Assembly: GCA_949825045.1 (NCBI GenBank)
Contig: OX463820.1
Span: 10,490,501-10,554,500 of the forward strand
Reading direction: 5' to 3'
DNA: 64,000 nucleotides
DNA from: Argyresthia goedartella
Taxonomy: Eukaryota; Arthropoda; Insecta; Lepidoptera; Argyresthiidae
The notes below the pieces were generated by a model. The model made no database searches, was not told the DNA's origin, and was given only the letters and a program-made list of their open reading frames with translations. Positions 43,877 through 54,886 of the stretch are shown here, piece by piece. Position 1 is the stretch's first letter. Every line of letters starts with the position of its first letter. A program made the position numbers and the translations under genes.

Positions 43877-44920
43877 ATGCCTCCAATTACATGCTTTGCT
43901 TGTAAGATGCCAGGTGCCGCTGATAACACTATCAAATGCACCCTACCTAATTGTAAAAATAAATACCACTTGGAGTGTGTTGGTCTCAGTAGAGAAAACT
44001 GCAGTACTGTGATGCGAGTCCAGTGGTCCTGTCCTGATTGTAAAAGGAAAATGCCCAGAGGTGACAAAAAGGATACTCCTGTCAAGGCGGTCACGGGCAG
44101 CCTTCCAACCGCTCAAACCTCATCCATTAATACTAATGTGACTCAACGTATACGTCCCTCTCCCTCCATGAATGACGAGTTCAGAGACTCACTGCGTGCT
44201 GACATACTTGACATCGTCAGAGTTGATCTGTCAGCAATGATTCGCCAAATCATGTCATCTGAACTCAAGCAGCTGCGTGACTACAATAGTGAGCTTAAGA
44301 AGTCTCTGGAATTCTCACAAGCAGAAATATGTCAGCTGAAGGACGAACTCACTAAGGTGCAGACAGTGAACAGTGTCTTAAACAAGAAATGCACTGAACA
44401 AGAGACCCGTATGATGACCCTGGAGAGAGACTTTGCCAAACAACAACAGTGGGAGCGTCTTCAAAACCTCGAAATCTTCGGTATACCTGAAGTCGAGGAC
44501 GAGTCCCTAGAAGACGTGGTAGTGAAGCTTGCCAAGAGTGCAGGCGTCGAACTCCAGCGCCAGCAGGTCGACTTCATCCATCGTATCCAGCCTCGAGTCC
44601 CAGTCCCAGGGCGCCCGCGCGCGATCGTCATTCGTCTAAAGAACCGCAGTGTAAAGGACTCATTATATTCCGCATTCCGTAAATGCCGTGGGATCACTAC
44701 CGGCGACATTAATATGAGTGGGGAGCCAAAAGTTTTTCATGTAAACGAACACTTAACACCACGTAATAAAGATCTTCTAAAAAAATGCAAGGCTAAAGCA
44801 AAAGAATGCAATCATAAGTTTGTTTGGACAAAAAACTGTCAAATATATGTCCGGAAAATGGAAAAAACCCCCTTCATAATGATCTCGTTGGAAGCAGATC
44901 TCAAGAAAATACAAAAGTAG
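43877..44920 (+). CDS. L4 ORF1 protein with PHD-type zinc finger
   Basis: 347 residues from ATG 43877 (in-frame TTG upstream is ignored). A C4HC3 PHD-type finger occupies residues 6-55: C6-C9, C21-C26, H31-C34, C52-C55. A long helical/coiled-coil stretch follows (about 100-195: SSELKQLRDYNSELKKSLEF, EICQLKDELTKVQ), then an RRM-like region starting NLEIFGIPEVED and a basic C-terminal domain (VPGRPRAIVIRLKNR, FRKCRGITTGDINM). The role in such elements is RNA binding and particle formation. It looks intact, so the protein could still be made. Confidence 0.88.
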   Translation: MPPITCFACKMPGAADNTIKCTLPNCKNKYHLECVGLSRENCSTVMRVQWSCPDCKRKMPRGDKKDTPVKAVTGSLPTAQTSSINTNVTQRIRPSPSMNDEFRDSLRADILDIVRVDLSAMIRQIMSSELKQLRDYNSELKKSLEFSQAEICQLKDELTKVQTVNSVLNKKCTEQETRMMTLERDFAKQQQWERLQNLEIFGIPEVEDESLEDVVVKLAKSAGVELQRQQVDFIHRIQPRVPVPGRPRAIVIRLKNRSVKDSLYSAFRKCRGITTGDINMSGEPKVFHVNEHLTPRNKDLLKKCKAKAKECNHKFVWTKNCQIYVRKMEKTPFIMISLEADLKKIQK

Positions 44921-45182
44921 CTAACTATCTTATGCCTCTTAGCTTCATAGTTCGCCGTAATTTGTTATTTACAATTAGTTTGCACAGGGAAACACACACA
45001 CACAAAACCCACCAAATACTCCCACAACAACACCCAACACACAAATCCTTTTACATACATGACTACTCACTAAGGCCTGCAGTAATCCTTCAAATGTCTA
45101 CAATCACTCTAACGATATGTCCGTGTTGCTATTCTTACAGTTATCGTTATCATAATCGCATTTATATCTTGATCAGAATTAA
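44921..45182 (+). other. L4 inter-ORF spacer
   Basis: 262 bp with an (AC)n run at 44994-45004. All frames carry stops. How ORF2 is started is unclear: no ATG precedes the endonuclease in the ORF2 frame. Confidence 0.6.
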
Positions 45183-47978
45183 ATCATCAGATTCCCAACT
45201 ATTGCTTCCGGCCTAAACAAAAAGAATAATCTTGGAATTTTCTATCAAAACGTTAACGGACTCAGAACTAAAACTTCAACATTTGCGAATAATGTTTCAT
45301 CCTGTGACTATGAAGTTGTTTTGATAACAGAAACATGGCTTCATAGTGGTGTACTTGACTCGGAGCTAGCCGATCTGGATCGCTACGATCTGTTCCGGCG
45401 CGACCGGGTGACTCGGACGACGGGCGGCGGAGTAATGGCGCTCTGCGCATCGCGGCTCCAAGCGCGCCCCCGGCCCGAGTGGACACCGGACGGCCTTGAA
45501 GTGATATGGTTAACTATCGATGCGCGTGCGCTCAGGTCCACTTCTAATTTACATATTGGCTTAATTTATATTCCTCCCCACAGCGAAAAGCATGATTTAG
45601 CGTCAACCACACAGCAATTTCTCGACTCCCTGGTGAACATCCTAGACTCTAATAGAGAAGATCACTTTTTATTGGCGGGTGATTTTAATAATCCCACTAT
45701 CAGTTGGGAATCCGGGCAACCCAGATACTTGAAGAGGGGTTCAGTAGAGATACAGAACAGTGGTTTTAACCTGATTAGTCAATTAAATGTACATGGTTTT
45801 CAGCAATACAACTTCATAAAAAATTCATGCAGTAATACTCTGGACCTCGTCTTTACAAATTTCAATGTAGAACTCCACGGAACTACTACAGAAATGGTGC
45901 CATTGGACATTTTCCATTCCACTTTGGAAATTGACGCTACAGATATCACGGTTCCTTCAATACCGATAGCAAAACAGTTTAAGTACATATTTAGAAAAGC
46001 TGATTATGAAACTATTAATAATTGTTTTCAAAAACAAGACTGGTCCTTTTTAAACAGTCCTAGTCCTAATATTGATGATGCCATTGGAAGTTTTTATGAA
46101 GTTTTATATGACGTAATTGATAAATATGTACCGCAATCTATCATAGGACTTACTCGTCGTTACCCAATTTGGTATGACCGCGCACTTATCAATATTATCA
46201 AGGAAAAAACCAAATACCACTTTCTCTGGAAAAAGTATAAAAACCCTATCGATTATGATGCATTCAGCTTGCTAAGACATCGCCAAAAAACTATTCAGGA
46301 TGAATGCTATAAACTTTTTATCAAGCGCTCACAAGATAGTATTAAATCTAATCCTAAATTGCTATGGTCCTATCTAAAATCAAAGCGCAAAAACAGCTCA
46401 AATTACCCTAAAATCATGAAATATGAAAAAACTGAATTAAATTCAGAAGCTGAAATCTGTACTGCATTCAATACTTTTTTCGAGCGCATGTTTATCCAAC
46501 CACCTAAATCATATGATAGTGTCAGTTGTAAGCCGGATGATGGCATTGGGCTGCTCCACTCCGTGGTAATTTCTGAAGCACAGACATATAAGTCGTTGAA
46601 AACACTTGACGTTACCAAGGGACCCGGAAGTGATAAGATTCCATCCTTGTTTGTCCAAAGGTGTGCCAAAACACTAGCACTACCCTTATCCATAATTTTT
46701 AACCGATCTTTTGGCCTTGGTATTTTTCCTACGGCATGGAAGGCTGCACATATTATTCCGTTACATAAGAAGGGGTCTAAAGCTAATATAGAACACTACA
46801 GGCCAATTTCTATACTAAATGTATTCAGCAAAATACTGGAAAAGATTGCTCACGAGCATCTTTATCCCGTCCTGGCCAAAAATATTCCGACAGAGCAACA
46901 TGGATTTTTCAAGGGGCGCTCCACGGTAACAAACTTGGCAATTTTCACAAGTGATGTGCTTACTGGTATGGACAACGGGGGACAGGTTGATGTGATCTAC
47001 ACGGATTTTGAAAAAGCTTTCGACCGTGTGGACCACTTCATACTTCTGCGTAAACTATGTGAGCTTGGTATAAGAGGAGACTTACTTAGGTGGCTAGAGT
47101 CATATATAAAGAAGAGAAGCCAAGCTGTCATAGTTGCGGGACACCGTTCTGAGTTTGTCGCCATTCCATCCGGTGTTCCGCAGGGATCTCTGTTGGGACC
47201 TCTACTCTACATTGCCTTCCTCCATGATATTGGCAGCTGCTTCAGACACTACAAATATCTTTTATACGCAGATGACAAAAAGGTGTATAAAAAAATAGTC
47301 TCTGTTTATGACTCTGTACTTTTGCAGGAAGATCTGACTAGGCTGGGTACTTACTACAATGAAAATAGGATAAGTGTTAATTTGAAAAAGTGTCAACACG
47401 TCAGCTTCACAAGAAAGACTAAGCCAATAGTTAGCACCTACCAACTTAATAACACCCCTATCGAGAAGGCTGACACAATAAGAGACCTTGGAATTCTGCT
47501 CGATTCAAAGTTAACCTTCTCATATCACATAGATGCTATAATAAATAAGGCCTATAAGAACTTAGGCTTCGTCCTCCGAACTAGCCAGGCTTTCACTAAC
47601 CCACTATGTCTAAAAGTACTATACTACTCCTACGTACGTAGTGTTCTTGAGTATTGTATCCCAATCTGGAGACCACAGTATAAAACCTACTCTGAATCAA
47701 TTGAAAGTATACAACGTAAGTTCGTCAAACATCTTCACTATCGTACCGCTAACTGTTATGGTCATAGTGATTACACTACCTTATTGGATCATCACAAGCT
47801 GTAGAAACTTGAGGAAAGACGGAGTCTCCTGGATATGTTGCTGCTCCACGACATCTGCAATGGACGTCTCGACTCACCGGAGCTAACTGCCTCTGCGCTA
47901 CGTCTGAACGTTCCAACTAAGAGAACCAGACACACATCTCTTTTCCACGTCCCCCGAACCCGATCTAACTATGCATAA
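45183..47978 (+). pseudogene. L4 ORF2: endonuclease and reverse transcriptase, one stop
   Basis: The open frame begins after TAA 45180-45182. Endonuclease: GIFYQNVNGLRTK, LITETWLHS, RRDRVTRTTGGGV, LIYIPPHSEK, LLAGDFNNPTISW, LDLVFTNF. RT: KGPGSDKIPSLFV, HYRPISILNVFSKILEKI, EQHGFFKGRST, YTDFEKAFDRVDH, GVPQGSLLGPLLYIAFL, LLYADDKKVY (catalytic), IRDLGILLDSKLTF. TAG at 47802-47804 cuts off the last 58 residues, which continue in frame (LEERRSLLDMLLLHDICNG) to TAA 47976-47978. All catalytic residues are present. Confidence 0.9.
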
Positions 47979-48460
47979 AACTCCATTATAAATAGAATTC
48001 TTTCTAATTATAATGGGGTTTTGAAAGAAAGGGAAGTAGACATTTTTCATTCTTCCAAACAGGCCTTTAGGACACAATTATTTTCTGACCCGAAACCCAT
48101 GCACCCTGCTTAGTGGTAAACGCTGCCAAAGATCCGATCCCAAGACTACGGTCATAGTGCTAAGCAGGGGCGTACACCACCACACTATACTACACTGCAC
48201 ACTACACATTTTACCCGTGCATTCAACATTCAAAATTTATAATTTAATAATTGAATTTGTTTTTAGTAACATATTTTACTGTTCTCTTTGTGTATATACT
48301 TATTTAACCACCTTAGTATAATGTCATAATGTTTAGCTTAAGGAATTTAAATCCATTATTGGCGTAAGTTAAGGTTTAATTCGCTGTTTAATCATGCATA
48401 TATTTAGCTGTGGATTTTTTTAAGATAATAAAATAAATAAAATAAATAAATAAATAAATG

Positions 48461-48946
48461 AACCTAACAAACCTATCTTTTTTTTTTCAAACAGGAAGTG
48501 ACCTATAGCAACCAATTTGGTTCTATGACATGAGATGCTCACCTTTGTTATATTTCATCTTGCTGAATTTGCTTTCATTCAACGGCTGCCAATTTTTCCC
48601 TTAGTTTCTTGTTTGTACAATTGTTATCGCACCACTACTTCCATACAAAATTTGTAGTCTATGATTGTTCTGCAGGAAAAACACTGATCATCAGTCCTCG
48701 TGAAGCTCTCCCACATTACTTGCGTATGGTTAAACTTATGAGCGAAACAAAACATGATATTTGATGATTTTCAAACCAAGTGCCTTTCATTTTTGCTATG
48801 CAGATCTTGCCCTTATAGCATCCTTCGATACAAACAAAGGAGCCGATGGTTCTGTTTCTATGGTAAGCAACCGTCATCGGCTCACGGTGACTACGAATCG
48901 ATGTAATTTTCTTAATGAGGCCTAGATTTTCCGCAAATGCCACGCA
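48461..48946. other. Unassigned DNA after L4
   Basis: No gene recognised. An 82-codon frame on the minus strand (48716-48964) has no recognisable domain and runs into the duplicated unit; I do not call it. Confidence 0.4.
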
Positions 48947-49865
48947 TTGCTGCCGCATACCCAATACCCTGACTGAGCGTAAAAGTTGTAATCTATTCCG
49001 TAATCAAGGTAGCCTCGCGTCGTAAGAGTAGTTTTTGAACGCCTCTTTCAAATAGTCATTTTTGACATATAGAAAAAAAATATACTCTTGTATTTTCCGG
49101 TTCTCAGCATAATAAACTGTGCGGTGTCAGGTGTTGTAAGACTGGATAGGCAATCCGCCATCCTAACGCGAGAATTTATCGGCCGAGATTCGGTCCCGTG
49201 GCTGGTTGACACGTTAATACGTGTCAACCAGCCTAATGACCATATTTCGGGATAGGTAAAAGGTTATCCGCGCGCGTTTCGTGAGAGATTTTTCGGTAAC
49301 TCTTCGGACTGATAAGCCTCAATTCGCTTGTGAAATAGCACCGCGGGGGAGCACGCTTGGGGGAGTAACCTTGCTGGTACGAGTGATGTTGTAATTCCTC
49401 ATCGAGTTGCTGCCGCATACCCAATACTCTGACTGAGCGTAAAAGTTGTAATCTATTCCGTAATCAAGGTAGCCTCGCGTCGTAAGAGTAGTTTTTGAAC
49501 GCCTCTTTCAAATAGTCATTTTTGACATATAGAAAAAAAATATACTCTTGTATTTTCCGGTTCTCAGCATAATAAACTGTGCGGTGTCAGGTGTTGTAAG
49601 GCTGGATAGGCAATCCGCCATCCTAACGCGAGAATTTATCGGCCGAGATTCGGTCCCGTGGCTGGTTGACACGTTAATACGTGTCAACCAGCCTAATGAC
49701 CATATTTCGGGATAGGTAAAAGGTTATCCGCGCGCGTTTCGTGAGAGATTTTTCGGTAACTCTTCGGACTGATTAGCCTCAATTCGCTTGTGAAATAGCA
49801 CCGCGGGGGAGCACGCTTGGGGGAGTAACCTTGCTGGACGAGTGATGTTGTAATTCCTCATCGAG
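48947..49865. repeat. 460-bp tandem duplication, two copies about 99% identical
   Basis: Copy 1 is 48947-49406, copy 2 is 49407-49865. I count four differences (for example taCcctgac/tactctgac, aagActgg/aagGctgg, gatAagcc/gatTagcc and a one-base deletion in copy 2). Each copy contains the hairpin CTGGTTGACACG-ttaata-CGTGTCAACCAG. No coding potential is evident. The family is unknown. Confidence 0.95.
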
Positions 49866-50138
49866 TAAGGCACCCTGGTGCGCGCACCCGGGTACTGCGG
49901 ATTCAGCTCAATGGAAGCTGTCGGCAAAGCTGCAGCAGCACGTTCCCTAACAAGGTACCGTGAAAGTAGTTAAGGACATGACACGGACAGCGCGGTGCAT
50001 CACCGACAATTAGAGATCCTCACGTCGGTGGGCAAGATCTTCAGCTGTCTTTGGGCCCGCAGTGAGGACCGCCGCCCTGGGAGGTTGTCTAACACTATAA
50101 AAACATAAGACTGACTATGTTTATTTTTTGTTTACAGA
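49866..50138. other. Unassigned DNA upstream of the inferred gene
   Basis: Fairly GC-rich to 50090, then an intron-like pyrimidine tract with tttgtttacag at 50128-50138. The GC-rich part may continue the duplicated element. Confidence 0.35.
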
Positions 50139-50192
50139 TATAGTAGCAACGGTCATTCCACTGAAATACTGTGAGCACATAAATATAACTGG
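50139..50192 (+). other. Possible 5' UTR exon of the inferred host gene
   Basis: Lies between an acceptor-like tttgtttacag and a donor-like g/gtacgt. Joined to the next exon its only open frame meets a stop (TAG), so if real it is untranslated and translation starts at ATG 50449. Weak evidence. Confidence 0.25.
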
Positions 50193-50439
50193 TACGTCTA
50201 GCGTGAGATGATAAGCTGATCAGCCGTTCTTCAGAAGTTAAGATTAAAATGTACGAAGATGCTGTCCAGAATCAAAGAATAATGATTGTTATTATACTAT
50301 ATCATCATAGAAATTAATTGGTGTAGATCTTACGTGTTTTCACTGATAAAATTTACGATTTATCTGACAGATCTATCATCTAATCTAGTATCTTTCTGGT
50401 ATCTAGTCTACCAATTACATAACACACCTTTGTAAACAG

Positions 50440-50524
50440 GCCATTAGTATGATTGTTGTTACGTCAACAGAAACCTTGATGGACCCAGTTCAAGGAATAC
50501 GGACGAAAAGAGCCGCATCATGTG
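50440..50524 (+). CDS. Inferred host gene, exon A with start codon
   Basis: Acceptor tgtaaacag/g at 50439, ATG 50449, donor G/GTAAGG at 50524/50525. It encodes MIVVTSTETLMDPVQGIRTK and a basic end (RAASC), ending in phase 1. The join to exon B gives a seamless open frame. No domain recognised. Homology or transcript data would be needed to name it; the call rests on splice sites and phase only. Confidence 0.5.
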
Positions 50525-51905
50525 GTAAGGGTCCTTTGATACATTATCAATATATATATAACTATAATATGCTGACAATCTTAATTAATACTTCCTTTTC
50601 GAAAGTCAACAACAAAAGACAATTTAGTACGTAATCTCTACATTATGAAACTTATTTATTGGCTAGATATTATTTCAGACAAATAGTAACTAAGTTCAGA
50701 GCCTGTGTTATGAATAATTTGTAGGACCAAAACAATTATGCTAATTTAAGATAAAAAAATAGATAAGAAAGAAAGTAGTGCCTCAGAAAATGAACCTCCA
50801 CGTAAGTGAAACTCGTAGTGTTACATTTTAGACACAGTTAAAACAAGGTTAAACGCAATTGCAGGTGCAATTGCGTTTAACCGTGTTTTAACTGTGTCTT
50901 AACCATGTTTTATTTAAACCCATTTGAAACAAGTTTTAAAACATTTTAGACATTCAAACTCGGATTGTAGCGCATTATGTCAAATGAAACTCCATTGTTA
51001 CTAGAGTTTCAATTTCGAAACTTTTGTTTTAACTTTTTGAAAAGTCAGGAATAAATTTTCAGTAATTTTCAGAATCTAAGGAACATTTTCCAGTAAGCGG
51101 TGGGTTTGAGTAAGATAGACGCAATTTAATGATAGCACTATCTGCAAAGTGTAGTAGCAAAAAAAAGTGCGCTAACTATAAGTAAGCTTTAGCTTCCCAG
51201 GAGATTCGTAGGCAATACTGCACTATTCGTAAACACCTATTTTGATTCTAACCTAGGTGGATACTGGTGAACAAAGCGTTTGGCGGATTTATGTTATTTT
51301 GTTTTATTGTATTTCATTTAATCGTAAATATGTTATTTTTAATTTAATTTTATAGATTTTATAAATTAATTAATTATTTCCCTTTTTTTTTTCTTTATTT
51401 GGTTCACTAACAATTTGAACATTGATTACTTACATAAATAGGACTTAGGACTAAACAGAGATTAATGCACAAATTAATTACAAGTGAACACCACATTCGT
51501 TATGTGTGTCTGTGTTACAAGAGTTGCAAATACTAACTAACAACTATGAGTATCTATATTAAACTGGCAAACTATAGTTAATTTGTGAGCTTTTAAAGTC
51601 AAAATATGAAAGTGACAAGTGAAATAAAAACATGTTATTGAGTGACAGAGCTTGGCGAGAGTATTTACCTCATGAGTCTTGAAATATGTCAAATATGTCT
51701 GAGTATTTGGAGAGAGGCTCTTTAGAGTGCTATTTGGGCAATTTAATAAATGGTAGGAATATCAAATATTTATTTAGATGGATAACATTAAAATACAATT
51801 AGTAGGTATCATCAGATACTTAATTAATTCCAATGAAAAACAATACGTATTTGTCGGTGTTCGATATTTACTACGTACCTATATACATTTTACTTGATGT
51901 TGCAG
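50525..51905 (+). other. Intron A-B of the inferred gene
   Basis: 1,381 bp of AT-rich DNA bounded by GTAAGG and ttgatgttgcag. It contains a 70-bp near-perfect palindrome at 50830-50899. Nothing else is recognised. Confidence 0.45.
50830..50899. repeat. 70-bp inverted repeat (34-bp arms)
   Basis: Arms 50830-50863 and 50866-50899 with one mismatch and a two-base centre (gg). The left arm begins agacacagttaaaacaaggt. It may be a minimal foldback element or a hairpin created by a local inversion-duplication. Confidence 0.93.
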
Positions 51906-52124
51906 GAAGAAAGTCACTAAAGAGAAAAAACCGCGAAAGAATGGCAAGAAGATTTAAAAGATATGAGAAATCAAGAGAAAACAAGAATACAGGAAAAAAA
52001 TATAACAAAAAATATATTAAATTGTCAAAAAACAATGGATTAAGACAGATAACTCCTACTCACTTCCCTGATGGATATCTCAAATTTACCGGCAAGTTAT
52101 TTAAGCGACATAGAGAACCGAATG
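51906..52124 (+). CDS. Inferred host gene, exon B (basic region)
   Basis: 219 bp, acceptor ttgatgttgcag/GAAG, donor AATG/GTGAGC; phase 1 at both ends. It encodes a strongly basic segment (RKSLKRKNRERMARRFKRYE, then KKYNKKYIKLSKNN) that could be a nuclear-localisation or nucleic-acid-binding region, then LRQITPTHFPDGYLKFTGKL. Reading on past the donor the frame stops at TAA 52217-52219, so intron retention would give a short form. Part of this exon is duplicated downstream at 52326-52386. Function unknown. Confidence 0.52.
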
Positions 52125-52595
52125 GTGAGCAACATAAACAAATATGCCGTCTATTAGCACTTAGAATATACCTCGGGCTCCAAAGTAGGCTTCGGATAAT
52201 GTCGGAGGCACATCAGTAAATTACTAGATACTATCCTGTACTGCAAACACAACTATTTTAAATATTAAGTCATCATGTGCCCCGATATTATTCGGATGAA
52301 TACATCTGATTTTATCTTACTGACTGATGGGTATCCCTACTTTTCCGGCAAGTTATTGAAGCGATATAGGAAACCGAAGAATAAGGGTGAGCAACGAAAA
52401 CAAATATGCCGTCTATTAGCACTGCAAATATACCTCGGGCTCTAGAGTAGGCTTCGGATAATGTCGGAGGCACAGTCGTTTGTTACTAGGTAGTACCCTG
52501 TACAGCATTAACTTTACACAACTATTTATAAAAGTTAAGTACATGCTAAGTTATCATTTGCCCCGATATTATTACATGAATACATCTGTTTTTTT
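52070..52595. repeat. Diverged tandem duplication covering the end of exon B and its donor
   Basis: The segment from gatggatatc (52070) to about 52320 recurs at 52326-52595 (for example tttaccggcaagttatttaagcg / tttccggcaagttattgaagcg, gtgagcaac, aaatatgccgtctattagca, ggcttcggataatgtcggag). Divergence is roughly 12% with small indels. Both copies keep a GTGAGC donor (52125 and 52387) and an open frame of the same phase up to it. Confidence 0.88.
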
Positions 52596-52821
52596 TTGAC
52601 AGTAGCCGAATCATATGTATGCTAACTCTGGATAGTCTGTATACAGATTTATCTTATGCCATGTTATGAGCAACATTTAAAAAAATATACGGTATGTGTT
52701 GCAATCTGCTAATTTCAAGCCCCTAATGAATGTTTTCTCTAAATGCCGAACAAATATTTCCGCATAAATATTCGCCTATTGTCTGTTTCAAAGTTAAAAT
52801 ATATTTATTTTTATATCACAG

Positions 52822-53178
52822 CAGTGTTTCAGCAGCCACTTGATGGAGCTAAAGAAGTAGTGACACAAAATAACGACCCTGAATTAACCATTACCAGTAA
52901 GCCAGGTGCCAGCGAAATATTCAACAATGCCTCTGAAAAAGCAGCCGCTAAAGAGAAATTATTCGGTGCCGACTATATGTCATTTGACGACAACGACTTA
53001 TTGCAGAGCACAGAATTACAATCCGAAGAAAATCCACAAAACCCACAAAAATGCGAAACAAACAATGCTATCCCAGGAAAACTAGAAGACAGCGAGGTCC
53101 CTGAAAAAGATATTGAAAAAAAAAAAAAAGACGATGCCGATGCCGGAGGACCATTTTTCGAAAACAACCTTTTTGGTG
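52822..53178 (+). CDS. Inferred host gene, exon C (acidic region)
   Basis: Acceptor tttttatatcacag/CAGTG; donor g/GTATGG at 53178/53179 (an alternative g/GTGGTA at 53175 keeps the same phase). Phase 1 at both ends. It encodes about 119 residues rich in D, E, N, K and Q: AVFQQPLDGAKEVV, SEIFNNASEKAAAKEKLFGA, DYMSFDDNDLLQ, then a K-rich run before DDADAGG. Low complexity suggests a disordered region. If unspliced the frame ends at TAG 53223-53225. No family recognised. Confidence 0.55.
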
Positions 53179-53225
53179 GTATGGTGATTATAAGTACAGG
53201 GTATCCCATACGTCAAACCCTATAG

Positions 53226-53504
53226 CGATATCGTAGGTAGATACATCGAATAAGCTTAGGCTTATTCATGTAAGCATGAACTTAGTTAAAGTTGCATAAC
53301 ATTCGAGATATTGACAGTATAAAAGGTTTTATTCAAACTCCCCATTTTTTATATTTGGAGTGCCGGTTCATGCTGTTTATTAAAAATTCATTATAATAAC
53401 ACAACCTAACATTACCCGAACTAATTAAATACCTACCTCACCTAATGGAGTCTTTAATAGTAGTGGGCAGTAGCTGAAATTAAGAAGGCGTGAATTCTGC
53501 AGTC
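53226..53504 (+). other. Start of intron C-D
   Basis: AT-rich, no gene seen. A short dyad, gaataagcttaggcttattc, lies at 53249-53268. Confidence 0.45.
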
Positions 53505-53888
53505 AAAATAAACTGTCATAATTTCATAATTTCTTTATTGCACACAACTAATATATGTAAAACAAGACTTACATAAAAATAGTGTACAAAGGCGAGCTTT
53601 TCTCTAATAAGAGATCTCTTCCAGCAAACCAAATTAGGATAGGAATGGTCGATTGCTGAGCAGGGGTGACAATGTGTACAACAATATAATTTAGTACATA
53701 TCTAAATAACTAACATATGGTTAGATATAAGTTATATCTAAATAACTAATATAAAACAATATTAACTAAATATACGAGGGCTTACATAAATATCATATAA
53801 TATACTCGTACATGCTAAACATAAATACTATATAAATATATATTTTTTAAATAAATAAATAATAAATACATACATGCTACCTATATTT

Positions 53889-54870
53889 TTAAAGAGAAAG
53901 GTAATGCTTCTTCACGCGACTTTTAAATATATTAAGAGAAGGACTGTCCCTGATAGTGCAGGGGAGTGCATTACACAATTGAATGGCCCGGAATCTAAAC
54001 CCATGCTCATAGGACGCTGTGTTATGCTGTGGGGTTGTGAGCGTTGAAAGCGCGTGAGTTCTCCGAGGCCTGCTGGAAGAAAGAAATGGAAAACGGTCTC
54101 GTAAGAAGGTTGGATAGCGTGGACTGCGTAAAGTGTTGTAGAGGATGTTGAGGATGTGAGAATCCCGACTAAGACGTATTGGCAGCCACTGCAGCTCTTT
54201 GCGATGCTGTGATTCATGGTCGTATTTGCGCAGCCCAAAGATAAACCGAATCCCGAGATTTTGAAGTCGTTCGAGTTTGTTCAGTAATTCTTCGTTAGCA
54301 CTGACCCAGCAGACATCAGCATAATCGATGAGGGGTAGAAGGAGAAACTGAGCGAGAGTGATTTTGGTCTGTCGAGGCAAAAAGTACTGAAGTTTCCTGA
54401 GAGAGTGAAAAGTAGCAAATACTCGTCTACTGACCTCATTGACATGCGATGACCAGGACAGCTGGTTGTCGAAGATAAGACCCAGGTTTTTAGCTTTATC
54501 GCTATATACGATAGTGGTACCATTAAAAGTGACAGGTGGAATGGGCTGTTGCTGCAACAAGTTAAGAGATTGTCTGGTACCTATAATCATAGCCTGGGAC
54601 TTGCTCGGGTTAACCAGGAGTCCGAAGGATGAAGCCCAGCTTCTAACCCCCTCCAGATCAGCGTTCAATGCCTCCACAGCAGAGTTTACGTCGTCATGAG
54701 AGAAGTGGCGATAAATCTGGAGATCATCAGCATAAAGATGATATGAAGAAGACAGGATGTCCGAGATGGAGTTTATGAAAATTGAGAATAGAAGATGAGA
54801 AAGAATACCAACTTGAGGGACGCCTGAAAGGAGGTCACACCATTCAGTAGATGTCTTTTACGTCCTGATA
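53889..54870 (-). pseudogene. L5 reverse transcriptase, C-terminal half
   Basis: LYADDLQIYRHF (catalytic) near 54713-54750, then an open 262-codon frame: LLVNPSKSQAMIIGTRQS, NLGLIFDNQLSWSSHV, LPLIDYADVCWVSANEELLN, FRAIQLCNALPCTIRDSPSL. The GVPQG motif is recognisable just upstream (LLSGVPQVGILSHLLFSIF) in a different frame from the 54887-55528 part. Confidence 0.85.
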
Positions 54871-54886
54871 CGCTGTTGCCGATCCC

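Larger units (their letters stand above)
43380..48460 (+). mobile_element. LINE L4, near full length with both ORFs
   Basis: A roughly 5-kb non-LTR retrotransposon: GC-richer 5' UTR (43380-43876), ORF1 with PHD finger (43877-44920), spacer with CA repeat, ORF2 with endonuclease and RT (45183-47978), and a 3' UTR ending in AATAAA-type repeats at 48428-48460. Only one in-frame stop (TAG 47802-47804) is seen, making it the best preserved element of the window. The PHD-type ORF1 and RT type point to the CR1/Jockey side of the LINEs. Confidence 0.88.

Noticed and set aside
48716..48964. 82-codon minus-strand frame
   Set aside because: No recognisable domain, overlaps the edge of the tandem duplication, and codon choice looks like non-coding DNA.
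51833..51905. Upstream extension of the exon B frame
   Set aside because: It crosses a good acceptor (ttgatgttgcag) and its sequence looks like a pyrimidine tract; exon B starts at 51906.
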